A stretch of DNA of 64,000 bases from Thiohalomonas denitrificans (GTDB lineage Bacteria; Pseudomonadota; Gammaproteobacteria; Thiohalomonadales; Thiohalomonadaceae). The stretch covers positions 262,766 through 326,765 of the forward strand of contig NZ_FMWD01000001.1 in the NCBI RefSeq assembly GCF_900102855.1. The letters run 5' to 3'. The notes below the pieces were generated by a model. The model was not told the origin of the DNA. It saw only the letters and a program-made list of their open reading frames with translations, and ran no database searches. Below are positions 36,022 through 44,773 of this stretch, in pieces (position 1 is the first letter of the stretch; every line of letters begins with the position of its first letter). The position numbers and the translations under genes are program-made.

Positions 36022-36079
36022 TTATTTGGAATAGCTTTCGTAACTGCTGGCCGGTCGTGCTAACCCCGGCTGGTGTACC

Positions 36080-36112
36080 AGATTACTTCGTCGCCGGGCT
36101 CCTCGCAATGAC
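36080..36112. repeat. Half copy of the TCATTACGAGGAG repeat family, copy 2
   Basis: AGATTACTTCGTCGCCGGGC followed by TCCTCGCAATGAC matches the right arm of the element at 2210-2294. Only one arm is present. Confidence 0.55.
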
Positions 36113-36177
36113 AGCGAAGGGAGGCTCCTCGAGAATATCGATGTCGCTGGCACTCTTTGCGGTGCTTGTGAAGTCCC

Positions 36178-37356
36178 CTAAAGACCTTCGACCTGCCAGC
36201 GACCCTCTCTTTCCGCCAGCTGCCGATCACAATCCATATCGGCCGCTGCACCCTGCTGGCCAGGAAGCGCCTGGACGACACGCTCGCCGTTCCTGCGCAG
36301 CTCGGCAATCGCCGCATCCAGGGCGGCGTCGTCGGCGCAAGGTGCAAAGATACCACGAATCGGGCCGGAATCATCACTGGCCAGGGAGAGCACCTCCCGC
36401 AGATCGGCGCTGAACCCCGTAGCCGGCCGGTCCCGCCCGAAGACACGGGCGATGCCATCGTACCGCCCACCCTGGGCGATTGCCTGGCCACGGCCGGGTA
36501 CGAATGCGGCAAACACCACCCCGGTGTGGTAGTGATATCCCCGTAATTCGGCCAGATCGAAGTGTACGGATACCTCAGCGCGTTGCCCGACCGCACCGGC
36601 TACCCGCCGCAGATTATCCAATGCCGCATTCACCTCGTCGCCGGCGCCGGCGAGCGCCTCACGGGCCTCTTCCAGGATTTCAGGGCCACCGTTCAGGTCG
36701 GCGAGTGCCAAAAGGGCATCCGCAGCCGTTTTCTCGAGCTCGGCAGTGGCTAGGATTTCGGTGATTTCAGGTTTTGCCTTTCGCTGCAGTGCATCGAACA
36801 GGCGGTTTTCCGTATCGGCATCGAGCCCTGCCCGGCGTGCCAGTCCCCGAAAGATGCCCACATGGCCCAGATCGAGGTAAACGCGTCCCAGCCCCGCCTC
36901 AAGCAGTGTTTCCACCATCAATGCCAGCACTTCCCGGTCACTCTCGGGGCCGGCGTGCCCATAGAGTTCCACGCCTACCTGCATCGGGCTGCGGGTACCA
37001 CCGTGGGATGCCGGGCGCGTCCGCAACACGGTACCCAGATAGCAAAGACGGGTGGGTTCCTCCCGCTGCAACTGGCTGGCATCGATACGCGCCACCTGCG
37101 GCGTCATATCCGCACGCACCCCCATCAGCCGTCCACTCAGCTGATCGGTGAGTTTGAACGTCTCCAGATCCAGATCGTTGCCGGCGCCGGTCAGCAGGGA
37201 ATCCAGATATTCGATGAAAGGTGGAATGACCTGGCGGTAGCCCCAGGTACGGTACAGCTCCAACAGCCTGCGACGAACCCGTTCGAGACGTTCTGCTTCG
37301 GGGGGAAGGAGCTCCTCGATACCTTCGGGGAGCAGCCAGCGATCAGTATCGACCAT
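36178..37356 (-). CDS. hisZ: ATP phosphoribosyltransferase regulatory subunit HisZ
   Basis: A 392-residue paralogue of histidyl-tRNA synthetase: RWLLPEGIEELLPPEAERLE, MGVRADMTPQVARIDASQL (motif 2 region), RGYHYHTGVVFAAFVPGRG and AQGGRYDGI. The C-terminal anticodon-binding domain is absent, as in HisZ. It activates the short form of HisG in the first step of histidine synthesis; hisG is not in this window. ATG 37356 has TGAGG 8 nt upstream and lies just inside the spacer after the yjeT stop. E. coli lacks it at this place. Confidence 0.93.
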   Translation of the reverse strand: MVDTDRWLLPEGIEELLPPEAERLERVRRRLLELYRTWGYRQVIPPFIEYLDSLLTGAGNDLDLETFKLTDQLSGRLMGVRADMTPQVARIDASQLQREEPTRLCYLGTVLRTRPASHGGTRSPMQVGVELYGHAGPESDREVLALMVETLLEAGLGRVYLDLGHVGIFRGLARRAGLDADTENRLFDALQRKAKPEITEILATAELEKTAADALLALADLNGGPEILEEAREALAGAGDEVNAALDNLRRVAGAVGQRAEVSVHFDLAELRGYHYHTGVVFAAFVPGRGQAIAQGGRYDGIARVFGRDRPATGFSADLREVLSLASDDSGPIRGIFAPCADDAALDAAIAELRRNGERVVQALPGQQGAAADMDCDRQLAEREGRWQVEGL

Positions 37357-37358
37357 CT

Positions 37359-37547
37359 TCAATGCCTCAGCCAATAAAGCAGCATCGCCCCGAGGATCAT
37401 GCTGATCAACCCCGAGACGCGAATTGCACGGTCATCCATTTGGGCGACCGAAACCATCAACTGCCGAAAATAGCCGGGAGAGAGTGTCGGTAGCAGACCT
37501 TCCAGCACCAACACCAAAGAGACAGCGACCCCAAGGTCAAACCACAT
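37359..37547 (-). CDS. yjeT: DUF2065 (YjeT) small membrane protein
   Basis: A 62-residue protein with two hydrophobic helices (LGVAVSLVLVLEGLLPTLSP; IRVSGLISMILGAMLLYWL). This family lies directly after hflC across gammaproteobacteria, including E. coli yjeT. Its function is unknown. The hisZ ribosome site is within its last codons. Confidence 0.85.
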   Translation of the reverse strand: MWFDLGVAVSLVLVLEGLLPTLSPGYFRQLMVSVAQMDDRAIRVSGLISMILGAMLLYWLRH

Positions 37548-37562
37548 CGACTCCCCCGACCG

Positions 37563-37612
37563 TCAAATAAATGGCCGGACGGCCCTCACGGGTCGCCCGG
37601 CCGGTCCTTGCT
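37563..37612 (-). terminator. Hairpin after hflC
   Basis: On the minus strand GGCCGGGCGACCCG and GGGCCGTCCGGCC pair with small mismatches and are followed by ATTTATTTG. It may separate hflKC from yjeT-hisZ-purA. Confidence 0.5.
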
Positions 37613-37617
37613 TCTTA

Positions 37618-38499
37618 TCAGCGAGCGCGTTCGGAGCCGATCGCCTGTTTGAAATAACGGAAGAACTCAGAGTCCGGATCGAGCACCAGCATGTCGTTTT
37701 TCGAATTGAATACGTTGCGGTAGGCGTCGAGGCTCCGGTACAGGCCATAGAATTCTTCGTCCTGGCCGAAGGCCTGGGCAAAGATATTGGCTGCCGTGGC
37801 GTCACCCTGGCCCCGGGTGCGCTCGGCATCACGATACGCCTCGGCCAGAATGACCGTCCGCTGACGATCGGCATCGGCACGGATACGTTCGGCGGCCTCG
37901 GCACCCCGGGAGCGCAGGTCCTTGGCTACGCGGCTTCGCTCGGCGCGCATACGCTGGTACACCGAATCGCTGACTTCGGCGGGCAATTCGATGCGTTTGA
38001 TGCGCACGTCCACCACGTCGATACCGAAATGGGCGACATCCTTCTTAATCCTCCCGGCAATCACGTTCATGATTTCCGAACGCTCACCCGAGATTGCCTC
38101 CTGCATGGTGCGCTTGCCGAATTCGGCCCGCAGCCCATCCTTGATCACCTGCGAGAGGCGCAAACCGGCCTGGCGCTCATCACCGCCCGTGGTCTTGTAG
38201 AAGCTGGAGACATCGTCGATACGCCACTTGATGAAGGCGTCGACGATGACGTTCTTCTTCTCAAAAGTCAGATAGCGTTCCGGTTCGGAGTCCAGCGTCA
38301 TGATCCGGTCTTCGAACTTGCGTACGTTATTGATAAACGGGATCTTGAAGTGCAGCCCCGGTTCATAGGTTGCATCCTGGAACTCACCGAGCCGGAACTT
38401 CACGGCCTTCTCCCGTTCGTCGACGGTGAACATCGACATGGAGAGCAACCACGCGACTACGGCAACGAGTATCAGGGATACAGTCATTTTAGTGCTCAT
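37618..38499 (-). CDS. hflC: HflC, modulator of FtsH protease
   Basis: A 293-residue SPFH/band-7 protein: one N-terminal membrane anchor (LILVAVVAWLLSMSMFTVDE), the prohibitin domain and a coiled-coil (RSRGAEAAERIRADADRQRT). It ends near EFFRYFKQAIGS. With HflK it forms a large periplasm-facing complex around FtsH. Its ATG overlaps the hflK stop (ATGA). Confidence 0.96.
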   Translation of the reverse strand: MSTKMTVSLILVAVVAWLLSMSMFTVDEREKAVKFRLGEFQDATYEPGLHFKIPFINNVRKFEDRIMTLDSEPERYLTFEKKNVIVDAFIKWRIDDVSSFYKTTGGDERQAGLRLSQVIKDGLRAEFGKRTMQEAISGERSEIMNVIAGRIKKDVAHFGIDVVDVRIKRIELPAEVSDSVYQRMRAERSRVAKDLRSRGAEAAERIRADADRQRTVILAEAYRDAERTRGQGDATAANIFAQAFGQDEEFYGLYRSLDAYRNVFNSKNDMLVLDPDSEFFRYFKQAIGSERAR

Positions 38500-39683
38500 C
38501 GGCGCACCTCCCTACTACGCAGGTTATCTCGGACGTTGGACGCAGGCTGCGAGCCCGAATCGTCCCGACTTCCGAAAGTGCGGGCCAGATTGTCGCCAGA
38601 CTCGGGCGAGTTCTGGGCGCCCGCAGTAATACCGCGCTGCATCATCTTGTCGATCGGCAGATACATCAGGTTATTACTGTCCTTCGAATCGATCATGATC
38701 TTGCTACTGTTGGACAGCACCGATTCCATCGTATCCAGATAGAGACGTTTCCGCATCACTTCCGGTGCCTTGGTGTATTCGGCCAATACATTGGTAAAGC
38801 GCGCGGTTTCACCCTCGGCTCTCGCAATCACCTGCTCGCGGTAGGCATTCGCCTCCTCAATGATGCGGGCAGCGCCACCGCGAGCCCGTGGCAGGATATC
38901 GTTGGAATAGGCTTCTGCCTCATTTTTCAGGCGCACCTCATCCTCACGAGCCTTGACCGCATCGGCAAAGGCATCCTGTACCTGTTCCGGAGCCTGGGCA
39001 TCCTGCATGTTGAGCGTCGTGACAATCAGACCGGCCCCATAGGTATCCAGGATCTCCTGAAGCAGTGTCTGGGCCCGCACGACGATTTCGCTACGGCCGC
39101 CGGTAATGATGAAGTCCATCTTGCTCTTGCCCACGATCTCGCGAACGGCACTCTCCAGGGACTGGCGCAGTGTCTCGTCCGGGTCGCGAACGTTGAACAG
39201 ATAGTCCTTCGGATCACCTACCCGGTACTGGACAGCGAACTTGATATCGATAATGTTCTCGTCCTGGGTGAGCATCAGCGCTTCATCGGCCCGGTAGCCG
39301 AGTTCGATACTACGGATGGAGTCCACATCGACACGCTCCATCTTGTCGATGAAACGTGGATACCAGTGCAGGCCCGGTCCGGTCGTCGCCTGATAATCAC
39401 CGAAGCGCAAGACGACGGCGCGCTTACCCTCCTCGACGATGTAGAAACCCGATACCGCCCAGACCACCAGGGCCAGGACCAGCACTACTCCGATCCCGGC
39501 TGCTCCCATTCCGCCACCGGAAGCACCGCTTCCGCCGCCGCTGGCACCGCGGCCACCGAACAGACCCTTGAATCTGCTCTGCAGTTTGCGAACAACCTCG
39601 TCCAGGTCAGGTGGTCCTTGATCATTGTTACGGCCGCCCCACGGATCTCGCCCGCCGGAGCCACCCGGTTCATTCCAGGCCAT
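38496..39683 (-). CDS. hflK: HflK, modulator of FtsH protease
   Basis: A 395-residue SPFH protein. The N-terminal Gly/Asn/Asp-rich tail (MAWNEPGGSGGRDPWGGRNN) and glycine-serine linker precede one membrane helix (AAGIGVVLVLALVVWAVSGF), the band-7 domain (LRFGDYQATTGPGLHWYPRF) and a coiled-coil with AEAYSNDILPRARGGAARI. Translationally coupled to hflC. Confidence 0.96.
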   Translation of the reverse strand: MAWNEPGGSGGRDPWGGRNNDQGPPDLDEVVRKLQSRFKGLFGGRGASGGGSGASGGGMGAAGIGVVLVLALVVWAVSGFYIVEEGKRAVVLRFGDYQATTGPGLHWYPRFIDKMERVDVDSIRSIELGYRADEALMLTQDENIIDIKFAVQYRVGDPKDYLFNVRDPDETLRQSLESAVREIVGKSKMDFIITGGRSEIVVRAQTLLQEILDTYGAGLIVTTLNMQDAQAPEQVQDAFADAVKAREDEVRLKNEAEAYSNDILPRARGGAARIIEEANAYREQVIARAEGETARFTNVLAEYTKAPEVMRKRLYLDTMESVLSNSSKIMIDSKDSNNLMYLPIDKMMQRGITAGAQNSPESGDNLARTFGSRDDSGSQPASNVRDNLRSREVRR

Positions 39684-39872
39684 TAAGACACTCCAATCGC
39701 ATATTGCGTGTTAGCACCGGAATTTTTTACGCACTCTGGCAAAAAACTCCGGCTAAGAAAGCACTTCAAATCGGCTGCAAATTCTAGCAGCCCTTCGAAC
39801 TTGACAATAATCTTCAGCAACATGTTCCTTTCAACTCTCTACACACGCTGGCAGGCGCTGATGGTACAGCGG

Positions 39873-41159
39873 CTAGGCTAATGGCAACAGGGCTGCAAAC
39901 TCATCCTGCTTGCGCAGGGACTCGAGGACCTGCGGCTCGATTTCCACTTCCAGCAACCAGTCACCACTGCTGTTGTCGACAGACTCTTCGCGTACGGCAC
40001 CCGCTTCGTAGAGCCGCGCGCGCAATCGGCCCCCTTCGGGCGGGATGCGCAGGGAACACCGCTCCCGGTAATGCCGAAAATGCTCATCAAGCGCCTCCAG
40101 CATGCCGTCCATGCCTGCGCCGTCGGCTGCCGAGAGGTAGACCCGGCGTACTTGGCCCTCAGCGTCGCTCGTGACGCGGGGCCGGCTCTCCGGCAGCAGG
40201 TCGATCTTGTTGTAAACCTCAATCTGCGGCACCTTGTCGGCACCTATTTCCGCCAGTACCTCGTTGACCTGCTCGGCCTTGGCCTGCCGATCATCATCCG
40301 AGGCATCGATTACGTGCAGCAGCAAGTCCGCATCACGCGTCTCCTGCAGCGTCGATCGAAACGCCTCGACAAGGTCGTGGGGCAAGTGACGAATGAATCC
40401 CACGGTATCGGCCAGTACCACCGCATCGCCACCGGGCAGCGGCAGCCTGCGTAGCGTCGGATCCAGGGTCGCGAACAGCTGATCCGCTGCATAGACCGTG
40501 TCGGTGGTCAGCCTGTTGAAAAGCGTCGATTTACCGGCATTGGTGTATCCGACCAGCGAAACCGTAGGAATTTCGGCACGCCGACGTCCACGGCGACTCT
40601 GTTCACGCTGCCGGCGTACCTTCTCCAGGCGCCGGTGCAGGGACTTGATGCGTTCGCCCAGCATTCGCCGATCCGATTCCAGCTGTGTCTCGCCGGGACC
40701 TCGCAACCCAATGCCGCCCTTCTGGCGTTCCAGATGGCTCCAACCCCGCACCAGGCGGGTGGAGAGGTGCTGCAACTGCGCCAGTTCCACCTGCAATTTA
40801 CCTTCGTGAGAGCGGGCACGCTGGGCGAAGATATCCAGAATCAGACCGGTCCGATCCAACACACGGCATTGGACCAGACGCTCCAGATTTCGTTCCTGGG
40901 AAGGTGAGAGCGGATGATTGACCAAAACAATATCGGCCTCCTCCTGCTCTGTCCGTTCGCGGATTTCCTCGGCCTTGCCGCTTCCGACAAAATACCTCGG
41001 TTCGGGTTGGCGTCTGGAACCCGTCACGACGGCGACGGGCTGGGCGCCGGCCGAAACGGCCAGCTCCTCAAACTCCTCCAGGTCTTCACGTTCGCTCTCG
41101 GGCTGCAGATCCAAATGCACAAGGACAGCGCGTTCGCCGCCAGTAGGACGTTCAAACAA
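39873..41159 (-). CDS. hflX: Ribosome-associated GTPase HflX
   Basis: A 428-residue HflX-family GTPase that splits stalled ribosomes. The N-terminal HflX domain (VNHPLSPSQERNLERLVQCR, LDRTGLILDIFAQRARSHEG) is followed by GPGETQLESDRRM and the G domain: GYTNAGKSTLFNRLT, DTVGFIRHLPHDLVEAF and YNKIDLL. The start is TTG 41159, with GGGAGG 5 nt upstream. It lies between hfq and hflK as in E. coli. Confidence 0.95.
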   Translation of the reverse strand: MFERPTGGERAVLVHLDLQPESEREDLEEFEELAVSAGAQPVAVVTGSRRQPEPRYFVGSGKAEEIRERTEQEEADIVLVNHPLSPSQERNLERLVQCRVLDRTGLILDIFAQRARSHEGKLQVELAQLQHLSTRLVRGWSHLERQKGGIGLRGPGETQLESDRRMLGERIKSLHRRLEKVRRQREQSRRGRRRAEIPTVSLVGYTNAGKSTLFNRLTTDTVYAADQLFATLDPTLRRLPLPGGDAVVLADTVGFIRHLPHDLVEAFRSTLQETRDADLLLHVIDASDDDRQAKAEQVNEVLAEIGADKVPQIEVYNKIDLLPESRPRVTSDAEGQVRRVYLSAADGAGMDGMLEALDEHFRHYRERCSLRIPPEGGRLRARLYEAGAVREESVDNSSGDWLLEVEIEPQVLESLRKQDEFAALLPLA

Positions 41160-41197
41160 GGCGGCCTCCCGCGCTGTCCATGCAGACAGGCATTTGG

Positions 41198-41467
41198 TTA
41201 GAAATTCCCGGGCGATGGCTCATCCGGTGAGGAAGAATTCGGTGGTGGTGCAAAGCTCACCTTGACGCTGCGTGCAGGCACGATAGTGGAAATAGCATGT
41301 TTGTAAACCATCTGGTTTACGGCATTCTTCAGTAGGACCACGAACTGATCGAAAGATTCGATCTGCCCCTGCAGTTTGATGCCGTTGACCAGATAAATGG
41401 AAACCGGAATCCGTTCTTTGCGCAGGGCATTCAGAAAAGGATCCTGCAGCGCTTGCCCTTTGCTCAT
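41198..41467 (-). CDS. hfq: RNA chaperone Hfq
   Basis: The 89-residue protein contains the Sm1 motif ([20 protein letters not shown]...[15 protein letters not shown]) and Sm2 ([11 protein letters not shown]). A short Pro/Ser-rich tail follows. Hexameric Hfq pairs small RNAs with mRNAs. Position between miaA and hflX is conserved; a MITE-like element lies upstream and may separate hfq from miaA transcription. Confidence 0.98.
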   Translation of the reverse strand: MSKGQALQDPFLNALRKERIPVSIYLVNGIKLQGQIESFDQFVVLLKNAVNQMVYKHAISTIVPARSVKVSFAPPPNSSSPDEPSPGNF

Positions 41468-41544
41468 TGGAGTTCTCCTCTCATTATTCTTGGCGCAAGA
41501 CGCGCTTTCAAAAGGTGATGGCTCATCACGGAAGTATTTTGTTA

Positions 41545-41705
41545 GGAGACTGTCCGAGAATAGCGACCGTCACGAGGGCAAGACTGATTGAGTCAGATTT
41601 TTCGATCATTTGAGGCGAATAGTGGTTCTATTTAACGAAAATGAGCGGGAAATCTGGCCAATCAAGCTTGGCCGCAGTAGGTCAGTCTATTCTCGGACAG
41701 TCTCC
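41545..41705. mobile_element. MITE-like element, 161 bp, 19 bp perfect terminal inverted repeats
   Basis: GGAGACTGTCCGAGAATAG at 41545-41563 is exactly complementary to 41687-41705. The interior is AT-richer than the surroundings and contains a second pair, GTCAGATTTTTCG...AAATCTGGCC, but no frame. No clear target duplication was seen (GTTA left, CGGTTA right). It interrupts the 315 bp gap between miaA and hfq. It is unrelated in sequence to the element at 20481. Confidence 0.78.
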
Positions 41706-41782
41706 CGGTTATCTATTTAGTGACGTACGGTAGTTATCATAGCATTTCACTCGCCCTGTAAAGACGATCCGGCCATCCTACC

Positions 41783-42730
41783 CTAGGCAATGGGCCCGTG
41801 ATCCAGGGTTTTCAAGGCCTCCTCCAACCGATTGGGGTCCCCCGATTCCAGCCAGCGTAGCCCTTTTTCCTTGCGAAGCCAGGTAAATTGCCGTTTTGCG
41901 AGCTGTCGGGTAGCGATAATCGCCCGCTCGACAGCCGTGTCGAAATCCCACTCACCTGCCAGATAGTTCCAGATCTGACGATAGCCTACGCAACGAATAG
42001 AGGGGTGCTCCGGCGTCAGATCGCCGCGACGGTAAAGACGCTCGACCTCCTCGATGAATCCTGCCTGGACCATCTGCTGCAGTCGCAGCGCGATACGCTC
42101 CCGCAGCACCACCCGGTCCGCCGGCGCAATCGCCAGTTTCACCGGAGCAAAGGGCAGCGCCGAAGCCTCAGCCTCCCGCCACAATGCACTCATCGGACGG
42201 CCGCTCAAATAGTAGACCTCCAGTGCCCGCTGCAGCCGCTGCGGGTCGTTCGGATGAATCCGTCTGGCGGATTCCGGGTCGAGTGCCGCCAGGCGTCGGT
42301 GCATCTCGTCCCAGCCAATCTCGCCCGCCTCGTCACTCAGGCGTCGTCGCAATTCTGCATCTGCGACGGGCAGCGGTGCAATTCCCTGCTCCAGGGTGCG
42401 GAAGTAGAGCATGGTACCCCCCACCAGCAGCGGAATGCGTCCGGCAGCCCGGATCTCCTCCATCTCCCGCAGGGCATCTTCCCGAAAGCGCGCGGCCGAA
42501 TAACTCTCGGCCGGGTCGAGGAAATCGATCAGCCGGTGCGGCACCTGTGCCAGTGTTTCCGGGTCGGGTTTGGCCGTACCGATATCCATCTCCCTGTAGA
42601 CCAGGGCCGAATCGACGCTGATGACCTCCACCGGAAGCCGCTCAGAGAGTTCGACTGCCAGCTCCGTCTTGCCGGAGGCGGTGGGTCCCATGAGGAAAAT
42701 GGCAGCAGGTCGGGTATAGAGATTGGACAT
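41783..42730 (-). CDS. miaA: tRNA dimethylallyltransferase MiaA
   Basis: A 315-residue enzyme that adds a dimethylallyl group to A37 of tRNAs. P-loop [35 protein letters not shown], the insertion [19 protein letters not shown], and the C-terminal [20 protein letters not shown] are all present. ATG 42730 fits the family; an upstream in-frame start would add 13 residues. It lies between mutL and hfq. Confidence 0.96.
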   Translation of the reverse strand: MSNLYTRPAAIFLMGPTASGKTELAVELSERLPVEVISVDSALVYREMDIGTAKPDPETLAQVPHRLIDFLDPAESYSAARFREDALREMEEIRAAGRIPLLVGGTMLYFRTLEQGIAPLPVADAELRRRLSDEAGEIGWDEMHRRLAALDPESARRIHPNDPQRLQRALEVYYLSGRPMSALWREAEASALPFAPVKLAIAPADRVVLRERIALRLQQMVQAGFIEEVERLYRRGDLTPEHPSIRCVGYRQIWNYLAGEWDFDTAVERAIIATRQLAKRQFTWLRKEKGLRWLESGDPNRLEEALKTLDHGPIA

Positions 42731-42855
42731 TACTGGCAGAGTTAGGTCCGATATTGCAACAAGGATCACCCCAAAGGCGCAAGGAACGCATAGAGATCAA
42801 CGGGAAAATACCATGAAAACAGTTTTTCGCCCCTTTGCGGTGAGTGAAACGTCAG

Positions 42856-44574
42856 TTAGACCTGACCCGCCTCGAACAGACGGGCGAGCACTGCAGGAGT
42901 CAGACGGGTCCAGCATCCCGACAGTTTTTCGGCGAGCGGCTCCAGTTCCGCCAACAGCTCCTCTGCTGCTGCGCGATCCATTCTTCGACGATGAGCGGTG
43001 CCGGCACACCGGGCCAGATTCCGTAACAGCGCAGCCTCGCCGGCGGTTTCCAGATCCGCAAGCAGCGCCCGGGCCAGCGGAACCGGTTGCACACGGCGCA
43101 ACGGCGCCGGTTGCTGCCGAATCATCAGCGTCGTCTCGCCAATCGGTGAAAGTTCGAAGCCGAGACGGGAAAGCCGTTCCGAATTCCGTTCCAGCCTGGC
43201 AATCGCCCCTCGCTCCACCTCCAGCGACTCGGGTACCAGCAGCGGCTGGGGGCGAATTGCGCCCTCGGACCACGCAGCCTGGAGCCGATGATATGCCAGC
43301 GCCTCCCGGGCAGCCCCGCCATCAATCAGACGCGGACCGTCCACGTGCTCTGTCAGCAGGTAGTTTTCCATCAGAACGTCGACCAATCTTCCCAAAGTCC
43401 GCTTCGATATTGGCGTAGTGTGTGTCGGCCGTGAAACAGCCCCGGGCCCGGCCAACCTTGCGTAACCAGCGACCGATTCGCGAACGGCGGTTTCGGAGAC
43501 GGGGCGCAATTCGGTTTTCGGATAGGGCCTCGGCTGGCCGGCAGGCTGCTCCACACGAGGTATTAGTGTCGACAGGTCCGGTTCGAGTGCATCGCGGACC
43601 GCCCGGTAAAGAAAATCATGGATAAGCCTCGCCTCACGGAACCGCACCTCATGCTTGGTCGGATGGACGTTGACGTCCACCTGCGTCGGGTCCAGCTCGA
43701 GAAACAGCACATAGCCGGGATGGCGCCCCTCCGGAAGGATATCCCGGTGGGCCTGTCGCAATGCGTGGCCGATCAGCCGGTCCCGCACCAGTCGGTGGTT
43801 CACATAGAAATACTGCAGGTCGGCCTGACTACGGGCCGCTTCGGGTCCCGCGACCCGCCCCCACAGGCGCAGGCCAGCCGCGGAAAAGTCCACAACTGCG
43901 GATGTTTTCAGAAAGGCGCGCCCCGTGACCTCGCCAATCCGTCGCTCCAGGGCGTCCGATGCCGCGGCACTGCGCACTTGCAGGATCCGCCGGCGGTTGT
44001 GCATCAACGAAAATCCCACCTCGAACCGGCTCAATGCCAGGCGCCGGAACACCTGTTCCAGATGGCCCCATTCGGTCGACTCGGAGCGGAGGAATTTCCG
44101 TCGTCCCGGCGTATTGAAAAACAGGTCCCGAACCTCAACCGTGGTGCCCGGCGGATGCGCGGCCGGTGTCACTTCACCGGCGGAGCCCTCTACCCGCCAG
44201 CCCTGCTCATCCGCCTCGCGCCGGGTAGTGATCGAGAGCCGCGATACGGAAGCAATACTGGCCAGCGCCTCACCACGAAAACCGAGGGAGACCAGACGGG
44301 TAAGGTCATTCTGGTGGAATACCTTGCTGGTGGCGTGGGGGCTAACGGCCAGGGCCAAGTCCTCGTGGTGAATACCGGCGCCATTGTCGCGCACACGGAT
44401 CAGCCCTATGCCCCCCTTCTCGACCTCGACCTCGATGCGGTCGGCACCGGCATCAATGCTGTTTTCCAGCAACTCCTTGAGTACGGACGCGGGGCGTTCC
44501 ACCACCTCGCCGGCGGCGATCTGGTTGGCAAGCTGAGAGGAGAGAAGTCGAATGCGTCGCGGCGCGGCGTCCAT
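42856..44574 (-). CDS. mutL: DNA mismatch repair protein MutL
   Basis: A 572-residue GHKL ATPase. N-terminal domain: IRLLSSQLANQIAAGEVVER, ELLENSIDAGADRIEV, IRVRDNGAGIHHEDL, SLGFRGEALASIASVS and GTTVEVRDLFFNTPGRRKFL. The C-terminal dimerisation domain ends with CAGTAHRRRMDRAAAEELLAEL. The DQHA-x2-E-x4-E endonuclease motif is not seen, in line with species that use MutH. It connects MutS recognition to strand nicking. Confidence 0.96.
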   Translation of the reverse strand: MDAAPRRIRLLSSQLANQIAAGEVVERPASVLKELLENSIDAGADRIEVEVEKGGIGLIRVRDNGAGIHHEDLALAVSPHATSKVFHQNDLTRLVSLGFRGEALASIASVSRLSITTRREADEQGWRVEGSAGEVTPAAHPPGTTVEVRDLFFNTPGRRKFLRSESTEWGHLEQVFRRLALSRFEVGFSLMHNRRRILQVRSAAASDALERRIGEVTGRAFLKTSAVVDFSAAGLRLWGRVAGPEAARSQADLQYFYVNHRLVRDRLIGHALRQAHRDILPEGRHPGYVLFLELDPTQVDVNVHPTKHEVRFREARLIHDFLYRAVRDALEPDLSTLIPRVEQPAGQPRPYPKTELRPVSETAVRESVAGYARLAGPGAVSRPTHTTPISKRTLGRLVDVLMENYLLTEHVDGPRLIDGGAAREALAYHRLQAAWSEGAIRPQPLLVPESLEVERGAIARLERNSERLSRLGFELSPIGETTLMIRQQPAPLRRVQPVPLARALLADLETAGEAALLRNLARCAGTAHRRRMDRAAAEELLAELEPLAEKLSGCWTRLTPAVLARLFEAGQV

Positions 44575-44666
44575 GCGGACCTAGGTTAACCGGACGTTTC
44601 AGCAATTGCTACAAGCCAATCGAACACAGTAGCGGGTAACGAAGCAGTTGATCGCAACAGCCTAGT

Positions 44667-44711
44667 GGTCGATGCCGGAAGTAGTGTGGCAATCAGAGCC
44701 CCGCATGGACC
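44667..44711. repeat. REP-like palindrome, copy 2
   Basis: GGTCGATGCCGGAAGTAGTG...CAGAGCCCCGCATGGACC is about 80 percent identical to the unit at 21629-21671. It lies 4 bp before a heptamer array. Confidence 0.7.
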
Positions 44712-44714
44712 GGG

Positions 44715-44770
44715 CTACTAGCTACTAGCTACTCGCTACTCGCCACTCGCCACTCGCCACTCGCCACTGA
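44715..44770. repeat. Heptanucleotide tandem array, eight units, next to the amidase stop codon
   Basis: Eight seven-base units in register: CTACTAG twice, CTACTCG twice, CCACTCG three times, CCACTGA. The array ends 3 nt before the stop codon of the amidase gene (44774-44776). Confidence 0.9.
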
Positions 44771-44773
44771 GCG

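Noticed and set aside
42856-44574. MutL endonuclease type
   Set aside because: No DQHA-type metal motif was found in the C-terminal domain, so an endonuclease function is not claimed.
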